Shown: positions 1 through 11,310 of the stretch, piece after piece | How the letters are laid out: each line of letters starts with the position of its first letter | Numbering within the stretch: the first letter of the stretch is position 1 | Source of the DNA: Halisarca cf. caerulea | Taxonomy: Eukaryota; Porifera; Demospongiae; Chondrillida; Halisarcidae | Length of the DNA: 64,000 nucleotides | Direction of reading: 5' to 3' | Assembly: GCA_963170055.1 (NCBI GenBank) | Contig: CAUJGJ010000324.1 | Location: forward strand, 164,001 to 228,000 | The notes under the pieces: generated by a model | Database searches by the model: none | Told to the model about the DNA's origin: nothing | What the model saw: only the letters and a program-made list of their open reading frames with translations | Program-made: the position numbers and the translations under genes

Positions 1-1200
1 GAGATACCAAAGCAAATAAGCAAGAAAAAGAACCACTAACAGGGTTTTATTTGAGGGGGGAATCCTGGGTATGGTTCCCCCTCAAAAAAATATAGTTACC
101 TTCATTTTTGTGAATGACCACTGTCATGAATTGATCATAAATCCTTGGCAAAAATACTTATTGTTAATATCATTATAAGTTTGCATTAATCAATCTTGAG
201 TCCATTGGCATGTATGTATTGTGATAGTACCAAAATTGCACATACCCTATAAATTGAGAATCTTTTGTGACCAAATAATATTTGCATTTTTTTGTGAATT
301 GACTCCATGCACTTGCGAATTTTTTTTTTGCAAATATTTCTGCACACAGTCCAAATTATAGGTATAAACAATCTATGGTGAGACTTGCGAAATTTTAGTC
401 GCGAACTCTTCTGCCAACCAGATTTGTCCCCGATTCAAGAAATTTAATGTGAACGATCTGTACCAGAAGAAAAGTTCCTTATATACCAATTCAAGAAGTT
501 CTGAAAATTGTCAGCTTATAATGGGCAACAGATTATTGCTCTCAGTTCCCACATTAAGTAAAATTGGATGAAGGCCAAGACTGGAATACATACATGAGGT
601 CAGACGAGTACAGGGTTATATAGACAACTAGAGTTTAGTTGGACTGAGTGTACACTAAGCAAATTCCTGCATCCCGCAATATTATACAGTACATATGTGA
701 GGGATGTATGAAATTGCAGTGTGCACTCAGTCCAACTAAACCCTGCCTAGCCATAGACCCTATATGGTCTACATAGCCATATACTCATCTAGCCCTATGT
801 ATAGCTCTATATATGTTTAATATCTAGCCCTATGCCAGTTTTAACCTTTGCCCATCCAGCCCTGTGCCTGCATGTTTCACAAATTTACCTAAGACTTGTT
901 CCAAGTGTTTTGGAGTATGCCTTTTTGATAAGACATTTTTGCATGGTCCTGTGTCAATCCTACATTCTAAATTACCATTTTTTGAATGTTTTTTATGCAC
1001 CTACGATACAGTCACACCTGGTTTAAGGCACCAGTTTATCTGAGAACATCATTTATCCAACACTCCACTTTGAGTTTCCATCACTAAGTTGTGTACAATC
1101 TACCCTGATTTATCCAACACCTGGTTTATCTGACACATCCTATGAGGAACAGATGTGGTCGGATAAACGATGGCTCACTACTATCTCCATACGATATTAT
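1..1200. repeat. Dispersed repeat, copy 1 (no gene)
   Basis: No coding region is supported here. Positions 1-200 resemble 53020-53300 (shared AACAGGG, then a short palindromic run of G/C around an AATCCTGGG core). Positions 500-560 resemble 48600-48660 and 54600-54660 (shared GATTGTCAGCTTA-like block). Positions 560-1180 resemble 54960-55520. The order is the same in each place, so this is a long, diverged interspersed repeat or old segmental duplication. Positions 1009-1175 carry repeated (T/G)GTTTATC(T/C)GACAC-like words resembling the interior of pogo-type MITEs. Confidence 0.7.
630..744. repeat. Hairpin-forming inverted repeat
   Basis: The arm at 630-655 (core TTTAGTTGGACTGAGTG) is the reverse complement of the arm at 719-744 (core CACTCAGTCCAACTAAA). 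The same hairpin occurs at 55020-55117 in the related repeat copy. Confidence 0.8.
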
Positions 1201-1296
1201 AATTATGCTTTTGCTATTGATACTATAATTTTATTTTTATTTTTTATTTTTATTTTTTTCCACCAAATTAATTAATTAATCTTTACAACAAGGTAA

Positions 1297-1360
1297 AGTT
1301 CAAATAGACAAATATGTAATAGTTATTATTGTTCAAATAGACAAATATGTACAATATTGT
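1297..1360. repeat. Two-copy short tandem repeat
   Basis: The block TTCAAATAGACAAATATGTA occurs twice about 36 bp apart, in the presumed 3' tail of the minus-strand retroelement fragment that ends at 1361. Confidence 0.6.
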
Positions 1361-2194
1361 TTAGATGGAAAATCTTCCTTCTGTGACAGCTAGTGGTATA
1401 CTGTCACAGACCTTGCTTGCATGATGGCGGCTGGATCGGGCTCCACGAAGGCACATAATTGCGGATCTCATCAATGAGAAGCTGATTTGGCATCTGATCA
1501 ATCCCATTGTTGTGGCATACTTGGCCTGTCGTTTGTTTGCCAGGAGAGAAGCCAATCTAGCAAAGAAAGTCTTCGCAAGCCTTCCCATGCCCCCAGAGGT
1601 ACTAAACACAAGTGGAGTGAAAGTGCCGTGCTCAATCTCCAAGATTCTTTGTTCATAGCAACGCTTCTTCTTCTTTTCTTCTCATTTGTAGCAGGATTCA
1701 AGAGTTGTCCGTCGATTTGACTGTGCGTTAGGGTTAAATACCTTAATGTTAAAAAATGCACATTGACGGTTGGATCCCCAAAATCCTCTTGCTTTGATGT
1801 CTGATCTGGCATGCTCTTCACGATTGGCAGTTGCATAGTCAAGGTTTTCTCCTTCCAACGGTTGCAGCAGGGGTTCAATGGAGACATCATGACACACTTC
1901 AGAAAGGAGATCGCCTGTGAAATCCCTCAACTCATTGTGCCTTATGCTTGGGAAGGCTCCTTTTGGACAATTCAGGGCATGGTCCACAGAGAAAGAGCTG
2001 CCACACTCACATTTTGATGGCAATCTGTCTGGAGGCCATCCATATCTCAGGCACAATGCATCCCTAAATTCCCCCTTGTGCATCGCAAAACCATGATCTT
2101 CAATAGGCAAGGCCGTTAGCCAGCTTGACGACCCCTTCTCACCTGTCAGTTCTGTAGATCTTCTCAAGTTGTCCGGTAATATCATATTCTTCAT
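1361..2194 (-). pseudogene. Retroelement C-terminal zinc-finger/endonuclease-like fragment (copy A)
   Basis: Read on the minus strand from 2194 to 1361, this matches the C-terminal part of the RT protein family at 9.6-12.3 kb. It has a stretch like WLTALPIEDHGFAMHKGEF, then LRYGW, then a zinc-binding-like C-x-C-x7-H-x4-C (CECG...DHALNC), then RHNELRD, then ARSDIKARGFW and FFNIKVFNP. A frameshift near 1680 moves the end of the protein (FTPLVFSTSGGMG ... SSRHHASK) into another frame, which ends at 1361. The RT core is absent, so this is a dead 3' fragment. The zinc-finger-RHN-acidic order resembles the restriction-like endonuclease end of R2-type LINEs; that comparison is inference. Confidence 0.75.
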
Positions 2195-2329
2195 CTCTTC
2201 ATACTATAAGTACTACGTAAAGTATTATACTACATGGTATGTATTATATCTACCAAATCAGCCAAGCAACATTTTGACGACTGTTCTGAGATCACTTCAC
2301 CTCTCGTCTGCATTATTCGTGAACAATCT

Positions 2330-3213
2330 TCTGAGTATTCACAGGAAACATGCAAATGAACACTTTGAAGAGCACCCTTCCCAAGTCCAAGCAAAAGCCC
2401 ATGGAGCAATCCTATGAGAAAGGAGCATCAGCTTGGCTTACTAGCCTGCCCCTAGCAAAGTTTTGACATGTCCAAGCAATCTTTCAGAGATGCATTTGCC
2501 TAAGGTTTGGTTGGACTCCAGTCAGGATTGCTTCTCACTGCCTATGCATTCATCCTTTCAGTGTAAGCCATACCTTTAGTTGTTTCAAGGGTGCCCTGCC
2601 TACTCTCCGTCACAATGCCATCAGAGACATCATCGCTCAATTCCTCACAGAGGTCTGTCCCAATGTTGGACTTGAACCACGACTGCAACCATTATCTGGA
2701 GAAACTTTCTACCACGAGACTGCAAGCACCGATGATCAAGCGCGTCTCGACATCCAGGCCCAGAATTTCTGGGACAAGAGCAATTGCACAACTTTCTTTG
2801 ATGTTAGGGTTTCCAATGCTTATACCCATCTAACTGCCTTTCCACTCATGCTTGTTACTGAAAGTGTGAGTTAGAGAAGCATAGCAAATATGAGCAAAGG
2901 ATCATTGAAGTTGATCATGGCACCTTCTCTCCATTTGTTTTTTCATCCAGTGGTGGATGGAGCCCCGCAACCACCATGACCCTTAAGAGGCTAGCCAGTC
3001 TCATGGCTGATAAGCACGGGCAACCATACCACTCAGCTATGAGTTGGATCAGATGCAGGATCTCTCACAGCCTCATCAAGTCAGCAGTCGCCTATATCAG
3101 AGCACCAAGGTCATCCTTAGGCTACCATTCCCCATCAGTGAAGGCTATAGATATCAGCACCTCAGACCACCCTCTGGATCTTCTTAAATCAGATGTCCAG
3201 ATGCGTGATTGAC
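2330..3213 (+). pseudogene. Retroelement C-terminal fragment (copy B)
   Basis: Plus-strand fragment of the same retroelement family, in several frames. KGASAWLTSLPL lies near 2420, RHNAIRD near 2610, ARLDIQAQNFWDK near 2740, FFDVRVSNA near 2800 and a terminal LASLMADKHGQPY block near 2980-3210. An in-frame stop interrupts the LPLAKF region and frameshifts follow. It overlaps the first unit of the 1,115 bp tandem array, whose units each begin with this 3' coding end. It faces copy A head-on across about 130 bp. Confidence 0.75.
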
Positions 3214-3694
3214 TGATCATTATAGGGAACTACAGTAACTATTGTATCTGAGTTTTGTGCTATTGTGGTCCTCTGCATGCTGGGCATGTGTTGAGTAAAA
3301 ATGATATTCATCTATTATGGGGTACGGGTTCAGTGTAAACTTACTTTTAAATTAATTCCGAGAATTGGGGAATTCAGCAATTTTATCTTCTTCGAAAGCT
3401 CAGACCGTATTCGAAGCTGAAATGATCAACAGTACAAGGATGTCCATTTGTATTATGTGAATTATAACTCAGCCCTAGAAACTGTTGAGACCTTCGCTAT
3501 TCAGTATCGTGTAAGTGTTGACCCGTACTTGGTGTTACAGTAGATCCCTATATTAATTTATTACTTTGTCCGTGTGTTCGTTGTGTGTCTTGTAAGTGTC
3601 TAATTAAGTCTTCTGTGATGAGCAAAACTGTGACTATAGGTTCGATCCATGTATCGCTGTAAAATTTGGCTGACAGTGTGCCTTAGTATAGGAC

Positions 3695-4049
3695 TCATGC
3701 AGATCTGCGTTAGGGGTCACAACGTAAAATTCATTGCCGTCGGAAACATCCGAAAATACTCTTTTAAATGAAAGTCAGTACGGCGAATCCAATGGTGGTA
3801 ACCGTTTTTCGATTGGTCGAAGTATGACCACGTTATGTGTAAAAATTAATCAAAATTGTGGTAACGCGCGCGAGAAGATTACTTTCCACCAATGCGGAGT
3901 TAAATGAAATGGATCCGAAATTGTAGCAGATACTCACCACTTTCATGATCGACTAGGAAAGGGAAAGAAAAAGTGTATTTCGGACAGTTATCATTGCATG
4001 TGTCAGATAGGGGTCACGGAAATTTCCACACAAAACTCCACACTCCACA
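3695..4049 (+). repeat. Foldback-element half, unit 1
   Basis: Starts with GATCTGCGTTAGGGGTCACA and matches the left half of the foldback element at 12340-12965, without its right arm. The identical block recurs at 4974-5330. Confidence 0.75.
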
Positions 4050-4287
4050 TTGTTTTTCATCCAGTGGTGGATGGAGCCCCACAACCACCATGACCCTCAA
4101 GAGGCTAGCCAGTCTCATGGCTGATAAGCACGGGCAACCATACCACTCAGCTATGAGTTGGATCAGATGCAGGATCTCTCACAGCCTCATCAAGTCAGCA
4201 GTCGCCTTTATCAGAGCACCAAGGTCATCCTTAGGCTACCATTCCCCATCAGTGAAGGCTAATAGATATCAGCACCTCAGACTGTGA
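3973..4287 (+). pseudogene. Chimaeric ORF over the unit 1/unit 2 junction
   Basis: A 104-codon open frame fuses foldback-derived sequence (up to 4049) to the retroelement C-terminal block (LASLMADKHGQPY ... SSLGYHSPSVKA). The same ORF recurs in unit 2 at 5254. It exists only because of the tandem junction; no function is implied. Confidence 0.5.
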
Positions 4288-4447
4288 TGCCGTGAATGGT
4301 CCCCTGCCGTGAGTTGTCCCCCTATCGTTTCATCAATACTAAACCCTAACCCAACCCTAACCCTAACGCCTCGACGGTGTAGAGTTTGTATACGATAAGC
4401 GCCCACGCCGGACAACTTTTAGGGGGGACAAGATTTGGTGTGAAAAG
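4285..4447. mobile_element. About 165 bp insertion with telomere-like CCCTAA repeats
   Basis: Absent from the matching point of units 1 and 3 (CTCAGACCACCC is interrupted after CAGAC), so this is an insertion. GAC on both sides may be a short target duplication. The interior holds a run of imperfect CCCTAA repeats at 4342-4367. GTTGTCC-C words occur near both ends in opposite orientation (TTGTCCCCC near 4315; GGGGGGACAA near 4425), giving weak subterminal inverted repeats. Confidence 0.6.
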
Positions 4448-4973
4448 ACCACCCTCTGGACCTTCTTAAATCAGATGTCCAGATGCGTGATTGACTGATC
4501 ATTATAGGGAACTACAGTAACTATTGTATCTGAGTTTTGTGCTATTGTGGTCCTCTGCATGCTGGGCATGTGTTGAGTAAAAATGATATTCATCTATTAT
4601 GGGGTACGGGTTCAGTGTAAACTTACTTTTAAATTAATTCCGAGAATTGGGGAATTCAGCAATTTTATCTTCTTCGAAAGCTCAGACCGTATTCGAAGCT
4701 GAAATGATCAACAGTACAAGGATGTCCATTTGTATTATGTGAATTATAACTCAGCCCTAGAAACTGTTGAGACCTTCGCTATTCAGAATCGTGTAAGTGT
4801 TGACCCGTACTTGGTGTTACAGTAGATCCCTATATTAATTTATTACTTTGTCCGTGTGTTTGTTGTGTGTCTTGTAAGTGTCTAATTAAGTCTTCTGTGA
4901 TGAGCAAAACTGTACTATAGGTTCGATCCATGTATCGCTGTAAAATTTGGCTGACAGTGTGCCTTAGTATAGG

Positions 4974-5330
4974 ACTCATGCAGATCTGCGTTAGGGGTCA
5001 CAACGTAAAATTCATTGCCGTCGGAAACATCCGAAAATACTCTTTTAAATGAAAGTCAGTACGGCGAATCCAATGGTGGTAACCGTTTTTCGATTGGTCG
5101 AAGTATGACCACGTTATGTGTAAAAATTAATCAAAATTGTGGTAACGCGCGCGAGAAGATTACTTTCCACCAATGCGGAGTTAAATGAAATGGATCCGAA
5201 ATTGTAGCAGATACTCACCACTTTCATGATCGACTAGGAAAGGGAAAGAAAAAGTGTATTTCGGACAGTTATCATTGCATGTGTCAGATAGGGGTCACGG
5301 AAATTTCCACACAAAACTCCACACTCCACA
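4974..5330 (+). repeat. Foldback-element half, unit 2
   Basis: Essentially identical to 3695-4049, as expected for a tandem copy. Confidence 0.75.
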
Positions 5331-5507
5331 TTGTTTTTCATCCAGTGGTGGATGGAGCCCCACAACCACCATGACCCTCAAGAGGCTAGCCAGTCTCATG
5401 GCTGATAAGCACGGGCAACCATACCACTCAGCTATGAGTTGGAACAGATGCAGGATCTCTCACAGCCTCATCAAGTCAGCAGTCGCCTGTATCAGAGCAC
5501 CTAGGTC

Positions 5508-5709
5508 TATGGTTATATGTGGGTTCGATGGCACGAGAGAACCGTAACCATTAGTTAATCGAATATCATAACCAGCAGGAGACAAGACAAGACAGGTGGA
5601 CAAGGGACACACGTGGTCGATCGTTGTACGCATGCGTGTAAAAGTACAATTAATTAAATACAGAGCGGTTAAATACAAAACATACAAAGGCCTAAAGATG
5701 TCCACCACA
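5508..5709 (-). repeat. LTR, left copy
   Basis: Direct repeat partner of 6602-6800; shares the ends TATGGTTATA and GTCCACCACA and nearly all of the sequence between, apart from small indels. Confidence 0.85.
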
Positions 5710-6179
5710 ATACTCCCTCCCAGTGAGCAGGGCGAACGATGGAGCGATGGTGGCGTGCAGGCAGCGAGGAGCTGTGCGTCGGTGTGTGTGTGAGTCCGAT
5801 GGGAGTTCATGGCAAAGCAATCCGCGTTTGAGACTCCTTGCCTCCTTGCCACTGGGGTGCCAGTGGATCCGTCAAGGAAGTCAAGAGAGTTGAAGAAGCG
5901 GATGTGGATGCCAGACTGAGTGTATAATGGCTGAAGTGCCAGCGTCAGTGTCTGTCTCGGAGATGTGGCATGGCAAGGCGGGCAGTAAACTGTAGATAAG
6001 TGCGCGTTTACGACTGAGGGTGGGAACCTATGACGATCTGCTGCGGTGATCCGAGTTGGAGCAGCGTGGGTCAGGAGGGTCCGAAGTCCTAATCCGTGCA
6101 GCTGAACAGCAGCCTTGTCGCTGGGGATAGGTACATGTCCTGTAGAGGAAAACCTTCGTGGCAATCCGGGCGAGCGTGA

Positions 6180-6330
6180 GCCGTTGAGTAGACGAGGTGA
6201 GGCTGGGCCGAGGTGAGGCGAGCTGTGCCGTGGTGAGCCGAGGCGAGCTTGTGCCGAGTTGAGGCGAAGAGGCTGGGCCAAAGATAAGCCGACGTGAGGC
6301 GAGGCCGCGTGCCAACGATGAGCCGAACTG
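6180..6330. repeat. GC-rich degenerate tandem repeat in the LTR element
   Basis: Repeated words of the type GCCGAGGTGAGGCGAGC in imperfect tandem. It explains the long spurious ORFs in this interval. Confidence 0.55.
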
Positions 6331-6601
6331 GGGCGAAGCTGAGCCGTGATGAGCCGGAGCGGGGCGTAGCTGTGCCGTCGATGAGGGTCGATGAGGACGA
6401 GCCGAAGGTTGCGGAGGAGGGCACCGACCAGCGAGCCACCCTGAAGGTGCTGCTCAAGCATGCAGGAGGAGAACGTCCTGAAGTCGTGGGGCGTGCAGTG
6501 AGGTGTCGATCCGTGTAGCCGTAGCCGTGGTGCTGATAGGAAGAGGATCCGTTGTCGAAAGCGTGTTCTTGGTCGAAATGACCAGCGTCGAGGGTCACCA
6601 A

Positions 6602-6800
6602 TATGGTTATAAGTGAGGCTCGAAAGGGGAACCGTAACCATTAGTTAATCGAATATAAGCACGAGACAAGACAAGACAGGTGGACAAGGGACACACGTGG
6701 TCGATCGTTGTGCGCATGCGTGTAAGAGTACAATTATATTCTAATTAAATACAGAGCGGTTAAATACAAAACACACAAAGGCCTAAAGATGTCCACCACA
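6602..6800 (-). repeat. LTR, right copy
   Basis: Direct repeat partner of 5508-5709. On the minus strand this is the 5' LTR, next to the putative primer-binding site at about 6585-6601. Confidence 0.85.
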
Positions 6801-7429
6801 GGTCATCCTACCATTCCCCATCAGTGAAGGCTATAGATATCAGCACCTCAGACCACCCTCTGGACCTTCTTAAATCAGATGTCCAGATGCGTGATTGACT
6901 GATCATTATAGGGAACTACAGTGACTATTGTATCTGAGTTTTGTACTATTGTGGTCCTCTGCATGCTGGGCATGTGTTGAGTAATAATGATATTCATCTA
7001 TTATGGGGTACGGGTTCAGTGTAAACTTACTTTTAAATTAATTCCGAGAATTGGGGAATTCAGCAATTTTATCTTCTTCGAAAGCTCAGACCGTATTCGA
7101 AGCTGAAATGATCAACAGTACAAGGATGTCCATTTGTATTATGTGAATTATAACTCAGCCCTAGAAACTGTTGAGACCTTCGCTATTCAGAATCGTGTAA
7201 GTGTTGACCCGTACTTGGTGTTGATTTATTACTTTGCTTTGTCCGTGTGTTAGTTGTGTGTCGTGTAAGTGTCTAATGAAGTCTTCTGTGATGAGCAAAA
7301 CTGTGACTATATGTTCGATCATGTATCACTGTAAAATTTGGCTGTGCCTTAGTATAAGAACTCAACTGGACTGGAAAAAACTTTTAAAAAATGGCGGTTA
7401 TGATTACCGTGTGAATTTCTGAACAGACA

Positions 7430-7639
7430 ATGCCGATTTGCTGCAAGTGTAATCGCAGTGGTCATTGTATCAATTGTATCTGCTCTAAAGAAGATCGTCT
7501 ATCTATCAATTGTCTTCCATCTCGTTTAAATAAATGTCAGAACTACCGCCCTCAGTCGAGTTCGCGAAAAGAAGCATCTGCAGCTGTCACTTCGGTTATC
7601 AATTCATCAGCCTCGAATCGGTCAGTTTCAGCCTAGAGA
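7430..7639 (+). pseudogene. Retroelement ORF, Cys-rich N-terminus
   Basis: Starts MPICCKCNRSGHC with a pattern C-x2-C-x5-C-x2-C-x-C...C-x5-C that matches the N-terminus of the minus-strand copy at 24569 (MMVCCKCNRSGKCSSCICR). This is likely a zinc-binding, nucleic-acid-contacting module. The frame is cut by TAG at 7637-7639, but the same frame stays open afterwards through the 10-residue repeats. Confidence 0.7.
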
Positions 7640-7649
7640 CGGTCAGCTT

Positions 7650-8372
7650 TAAAATCAAATCATGTTGTATCTCAGTCAGTTGGTATATCACCTGTTGTAT
7701 CTCAGTTGGTTGATGTACCAGCAGTTGTATCTCGGCCAGTTGATGTACCACCGGTTGTATATCAGTCAGTTGTATCTCAGTCAGTTGATGTACCACCTGA
7801 TGTATCTCAGCCAGTTGATGTACCACCAGTTGCATCTCAGTCAGTTGTATCCCAGTCATTTGATGTACCACCGGTTGTATCTCTGTCAGTTGATGTACCA
7901 CCGGTTGTATCTCAGTCAGTTCATGTACCACATGTTGAAGCTCAGTCAGTTCTTGTACCACCAGCTGTATCTCAGTCAGTTAATGTACCACCAGTTGTAT
8001 CTCAGTCAGTTGAATCTCAGTCAGTTGATGTACTACAAGTTGTATCTCAGTCAGTTCATGTACCACGTGCTGAATCTCAGTCAGTTGATGTAACACCAGT
8101 TGTATCTCAGTCAGTTGATGTATCACCAGTTGTATCTTAGTCAGTTGAATCTCAGTCAGTTCATGTACCACGTGTTGAATCTCAGTCAGTTGATGTACCA
8201 CCAGTTGTATCTCAGTCAGTTGTATCTCAGTCAGTTCATGTACCACATGCTGAATCTCAGTCAGTTGACATACCACCAGTTGTATTTCAGTCAGTCAATT
8301 TCTCACCTATCTCAACTCAGTCAGTCGATTCACCACCTGCTTCAGCTCACCTGCTTCAGCTCAGTCACCTCA
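7650..8372 (+). repeat. 30 bp coding minisatellite (VVSQSVDVPP repeats)
   Basis: About 20 imperfect copies of a 30 bp unit related to GTTGTATCTCAGTCAGTTGA, with some half units. In the frame of the upstream Cys-rich ORF it encodes repeats of VVSQSVDVPP and stays open apart from a TAG at about 8138. The unit lies between the Cys-rich and RT parts of the retroelement. All six frames are open for long stretches because of the repeat; the other ORFs here are shadows. Confidence 0.85.
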
Positions 8373-8717
8373 TTCCCACCTTAATAATAATAATATTTTC
8401 TTATTTAAACTGGGTGAGCCATTAGCCAGAGGCTACTATTAAGGCCCCCAGTATCCCACACACTCACTCACACACACAATCACATTAAATCAAATTAAAT
8501 TAAATTAGAATTTGTTCGGTGGCGGCAGTAGGTAATGTTCTCTTCCATTCCCAAGCTGCTGGCAGGGGGGTGCAGGGAAAAAAACGCCAAATGCATGGCA
8601 CACAGGTGGCATGGTGCCTTCTGCTCTCTGCTTAACTTCAAGGCATGGTGCCTTCTGCTCTCTGCTTAACTTCAAGTGCTAACCTACTGAGCCACCAACA
8701 CCCCCCACCTTCCGAAT
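8373..8717. repeat. Insertion in the retroelement, dispersed short repeat
   Basis: Non-coding sequence separating the minisatellite from resumed RT coding. Positions 8399-8440 (TTATTTAAACTGGG...AGCCAGAGGCTACT) match the reverse complement of 52192-52235, so this is a dispersed repeat. A 36 bp block (GGCATGGTGCCTTCTGCTCT...) is duplicated at about 8609-8677. Confidence 0.6.
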
Positions 8718-8890
8718 TATGCTGCCACCAAAACTGCAAATTTCAAGTGGGGTGGAAAAGATGGCATTGAAGTCATAGATGAAATCAATTCAATCTACAA
8801 TGAAGTGGTTCACTGGAGGAGAAACCTCTTTAAAATCCCATCTGGTAAACAAAGAAAATCGCTTGTGGCTGAGATTGCAAGACTTTTTGG
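8718..8890 (+). pseudogene. Retroelement ORF, segment before RT
   Basis: Encodes [18 protein letters not shown], matching WKRNLFLIPSGRSGKAF in the antisense copy at 24.0-24.6 kb. Coding breaks at about 8890 and resumes at 9574 with YADASAMESVSIKAAM, which is contiguous in the other copy, so 8891-9573 is an insertion. Confidence 0.7.
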
Positions 8891-9573
<683 letters not shown>

Positions 9574-11310
9574 TCGCTTGTTCAATTATATGCGGATGCT
9601 TCTGCCATGGAGTCAGTATCCATAAAGGCTGCAATGGTATTGCCTGCACTGATATTTCAAAAGCCCTTTAAGACCTCCAAGTCCAAGGACCATGTTGCAT
9701 GCATAGAAAGAAGATTGAAGATATGGAAAGATGGACAGTTTTGTCCATTGATGGATGAAGCAAAGGATATTCAGATGAAATTTATCCAAACAGCAACCCA
9801 GCGATGTGATGAGTCTGTGAGCATCTCTCATAAATTCTCTGATTTAATGAAGAAGGGCAAAGTGAAGCAAGCTTTGTGTTTGATATCTGAAGATGGAACT
9901 CGGGTACTCTCTCTTGATGAGATGGCAAATGAAACTTGCACAGTCAGAGGCGTATTATGGGAGAAACACCCAGATGGGCATGACCTATTACAAGAAGTAA
10001 TCTCACACCCTGTAGACCACGATGTACATCCGATTATCTTTGAAGAGATTGATTGTGCTTCCATTTTGAAATCTGCTCTACACACAGATGGGGGTGCTGG
10101 ACCATCAGGGCTAAATGCATATGCTTGGAAGAGAATGTGCTCTTTCTTTCAAAAAGCTTCGCTAGATATCTGTGCAGCACTTGCTTTAACTGCAAGGAGA
10201 ATTAGTTCAAGCTATGTTGATGCACAGTCCCTTAAACCACTAACCTTGTGCAGACTTGTTGCATTGAATAAATGTCCAGGAGTGAGGCCCATTGGAATAG
10301 GGGAAGTACCGAGGAGATCATGAGTAAAACCATTCTTTCTGTCATCAAGTCCGACATCATTGAGGTTACTGGGACAAGCCAATTATGTGTGGGTCAAAAG
10401 TGTGGTTGCGAGGCAGCCATTCACGCACTGAATAACATTTTCCAAGAGGAACACACGGAGGGTATCCTATTTGTTGACGCATCAAATGCTTTCAACAATT
10501 TAAATAGGAAAGCAGCTCTGGTTAATGCCATCAATCTATGCCCTCCTATTGCAAAGATATTGGTAAACACGTATCGATTGGATCCAGCTCTATTCATTGA
10601 CGGTGAATTTATCATGTCAAAAGAAGGAACAACACAAGGCGATCCCTTGGCAATGGCAATGTATGCCATTGCTACATTACCACTCATCCACCAGCTAGAT
10701 TACGAGGCCACTCAGCAGATATGGTATGCAGATGACTCCTCCACTGCCGGTTCCATACCCCACATTTGTTCTTGGCGGGACAAGCTAGAAGACCTCGGTC
10801 CTGCATATGGATATTTGACAAATCCAAACAAAAGCTGGCTAGTTGTGAAGGAAGAGCACCTCGATGAAGCGACCAGATATTTCCAGGATACTGCAATCAA
10901 GGTCACAGCAGCAGGTGGAAATTACCTGGGCTCAGCCATTGGCAGCCTGGACTTTGGGGAGGCCTATGTGAAGAAGAAGGTAATGGAGTGCCGGGGAATC
11001 TGAGCTCAAGGTATTGACATCGATAGCAAAGAGCCAACCGCAAGCGGCCTACTCAGCTTTAGTCCACGGCATAAAGAACAAGTGGTCTTATCTTTTCAGA
11101 ACAACACAGACCATTAGCCACCTTCTCCAACCAATTGAGGATATCCTTCGGCACCATGTACTAACAGCCATTACTGGCAGGCAAGCCATCAACGATGAAG
11201 AGCGAAAGCTTTTTTCGTTGCTCACCAAGTTGGGTAGCCTAGGGATAGATATCCTACCCAACTTGGCAGATAGCCTCAACTCAACATCGAGATCTGTCAC
11301 CTCTGACTGA
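9574..11310 (+). pseudogene. Retroelement reverse transcriptase domain (frameshifted)
   Basis: RT fingers/palm in three frames. 9574-10320 carries GPSGLNAYAWKRM and GVRPIGIGEVPRR. A one-base loss near 10315 shifts into 10323-10990, with VDASNAFNNLNRK (first catalytic Asp), TTQGDPLAMAMYA and the catalytic WYADDSS at about 10722. A second shift near 10990 leads to a thumb-like stretch (SQPQAAYSALVHGIKNKW) to 11310. All RT motifs are still recognisable, so decay is moderate, but no intact product is possible. Confidence 0.8.

Larger units (their letters stand above)
5508..6800 (-). mobile_element. Short LTR retrotransposon (TRIM-like)
   Basis: Two direct repeats of about 200 bp, 5508-5709 and 6602-6800, flank an 892 bp interior. 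AGGTC (or GGTC) is present at both outer edges (5503-5507 and 6800-6804), and the uninterrupted site is visible in unit 1 at about 3108, so insertion is clear. On the minus strand the interior starts right after the LTR with TTGGTGACCCTCGACG, a plausible tRNA primer site, and ends with the purine-rich GGGAGGGAGTAT before the other LTR. No gag or pol motif is visible. A 393-codon minus-strand ORF spans it but is GC-rich, repetitive and unlike any protein I recognise. This looks like a non-autonomous LTR element. Confidence 0.85.
2935..7363 (+). repeat. Head-to-tail array, 1,115 bp period, three units
   Basis: Unit 1 is 2935-4049, unit 2 is 4050-5330 and unit 3 is 5331 to about 7363. Each begins with the 3' end of the retroelement ORF (TTTCATCCAGTGGTGGATGG) and its 3' UTR, and continues into sequence that is also the 5' leader of the long copy (about 7005-7430). 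Units 1 and 2 then add a 355 bp foldback-derived block. Unit 2 is 166 bp longer because of an insertion at 4285-4447; without it the period is again 1,115 bp. Unit 3 contains an LTR element (5508-6800). Units are nearly identical, so the duplication is recent. Confidence 0.9.

Noticed and set aside
1009..1175. Complete pogo-type MITE starting CAGTCACACCTGG
   Set aside because: The matching right terminus was not found here or in the copy at 55352, so element borders cannot be supported.
4342..4367. Chromosome end
   Set aside because: Only about four imperfect units, inside a short insertion with homologous sequence continuing on both sides.
5460..6641. 393-residue minus-strand ORF
   Set aside because: Spans an LTR element with GC-rich tandem repeats; no recognisable domain, and it overlaps repeat boundaries.
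7662..8276. Additional ORFs of YLSQLMYHQ and VVHQLTEIQ repeats
   Set aside because: Other frames of the same minisatellite; only the frame continuous with the Cys-rich domain is kept.
7599..8384. Possible CRISPR-like array from evenly spaced repeats
   Set aside because: Repeats are contiguous 30 bp units without unique spacers, they encode an amino-acid repeat in frame, and the genome is eukaryotic.
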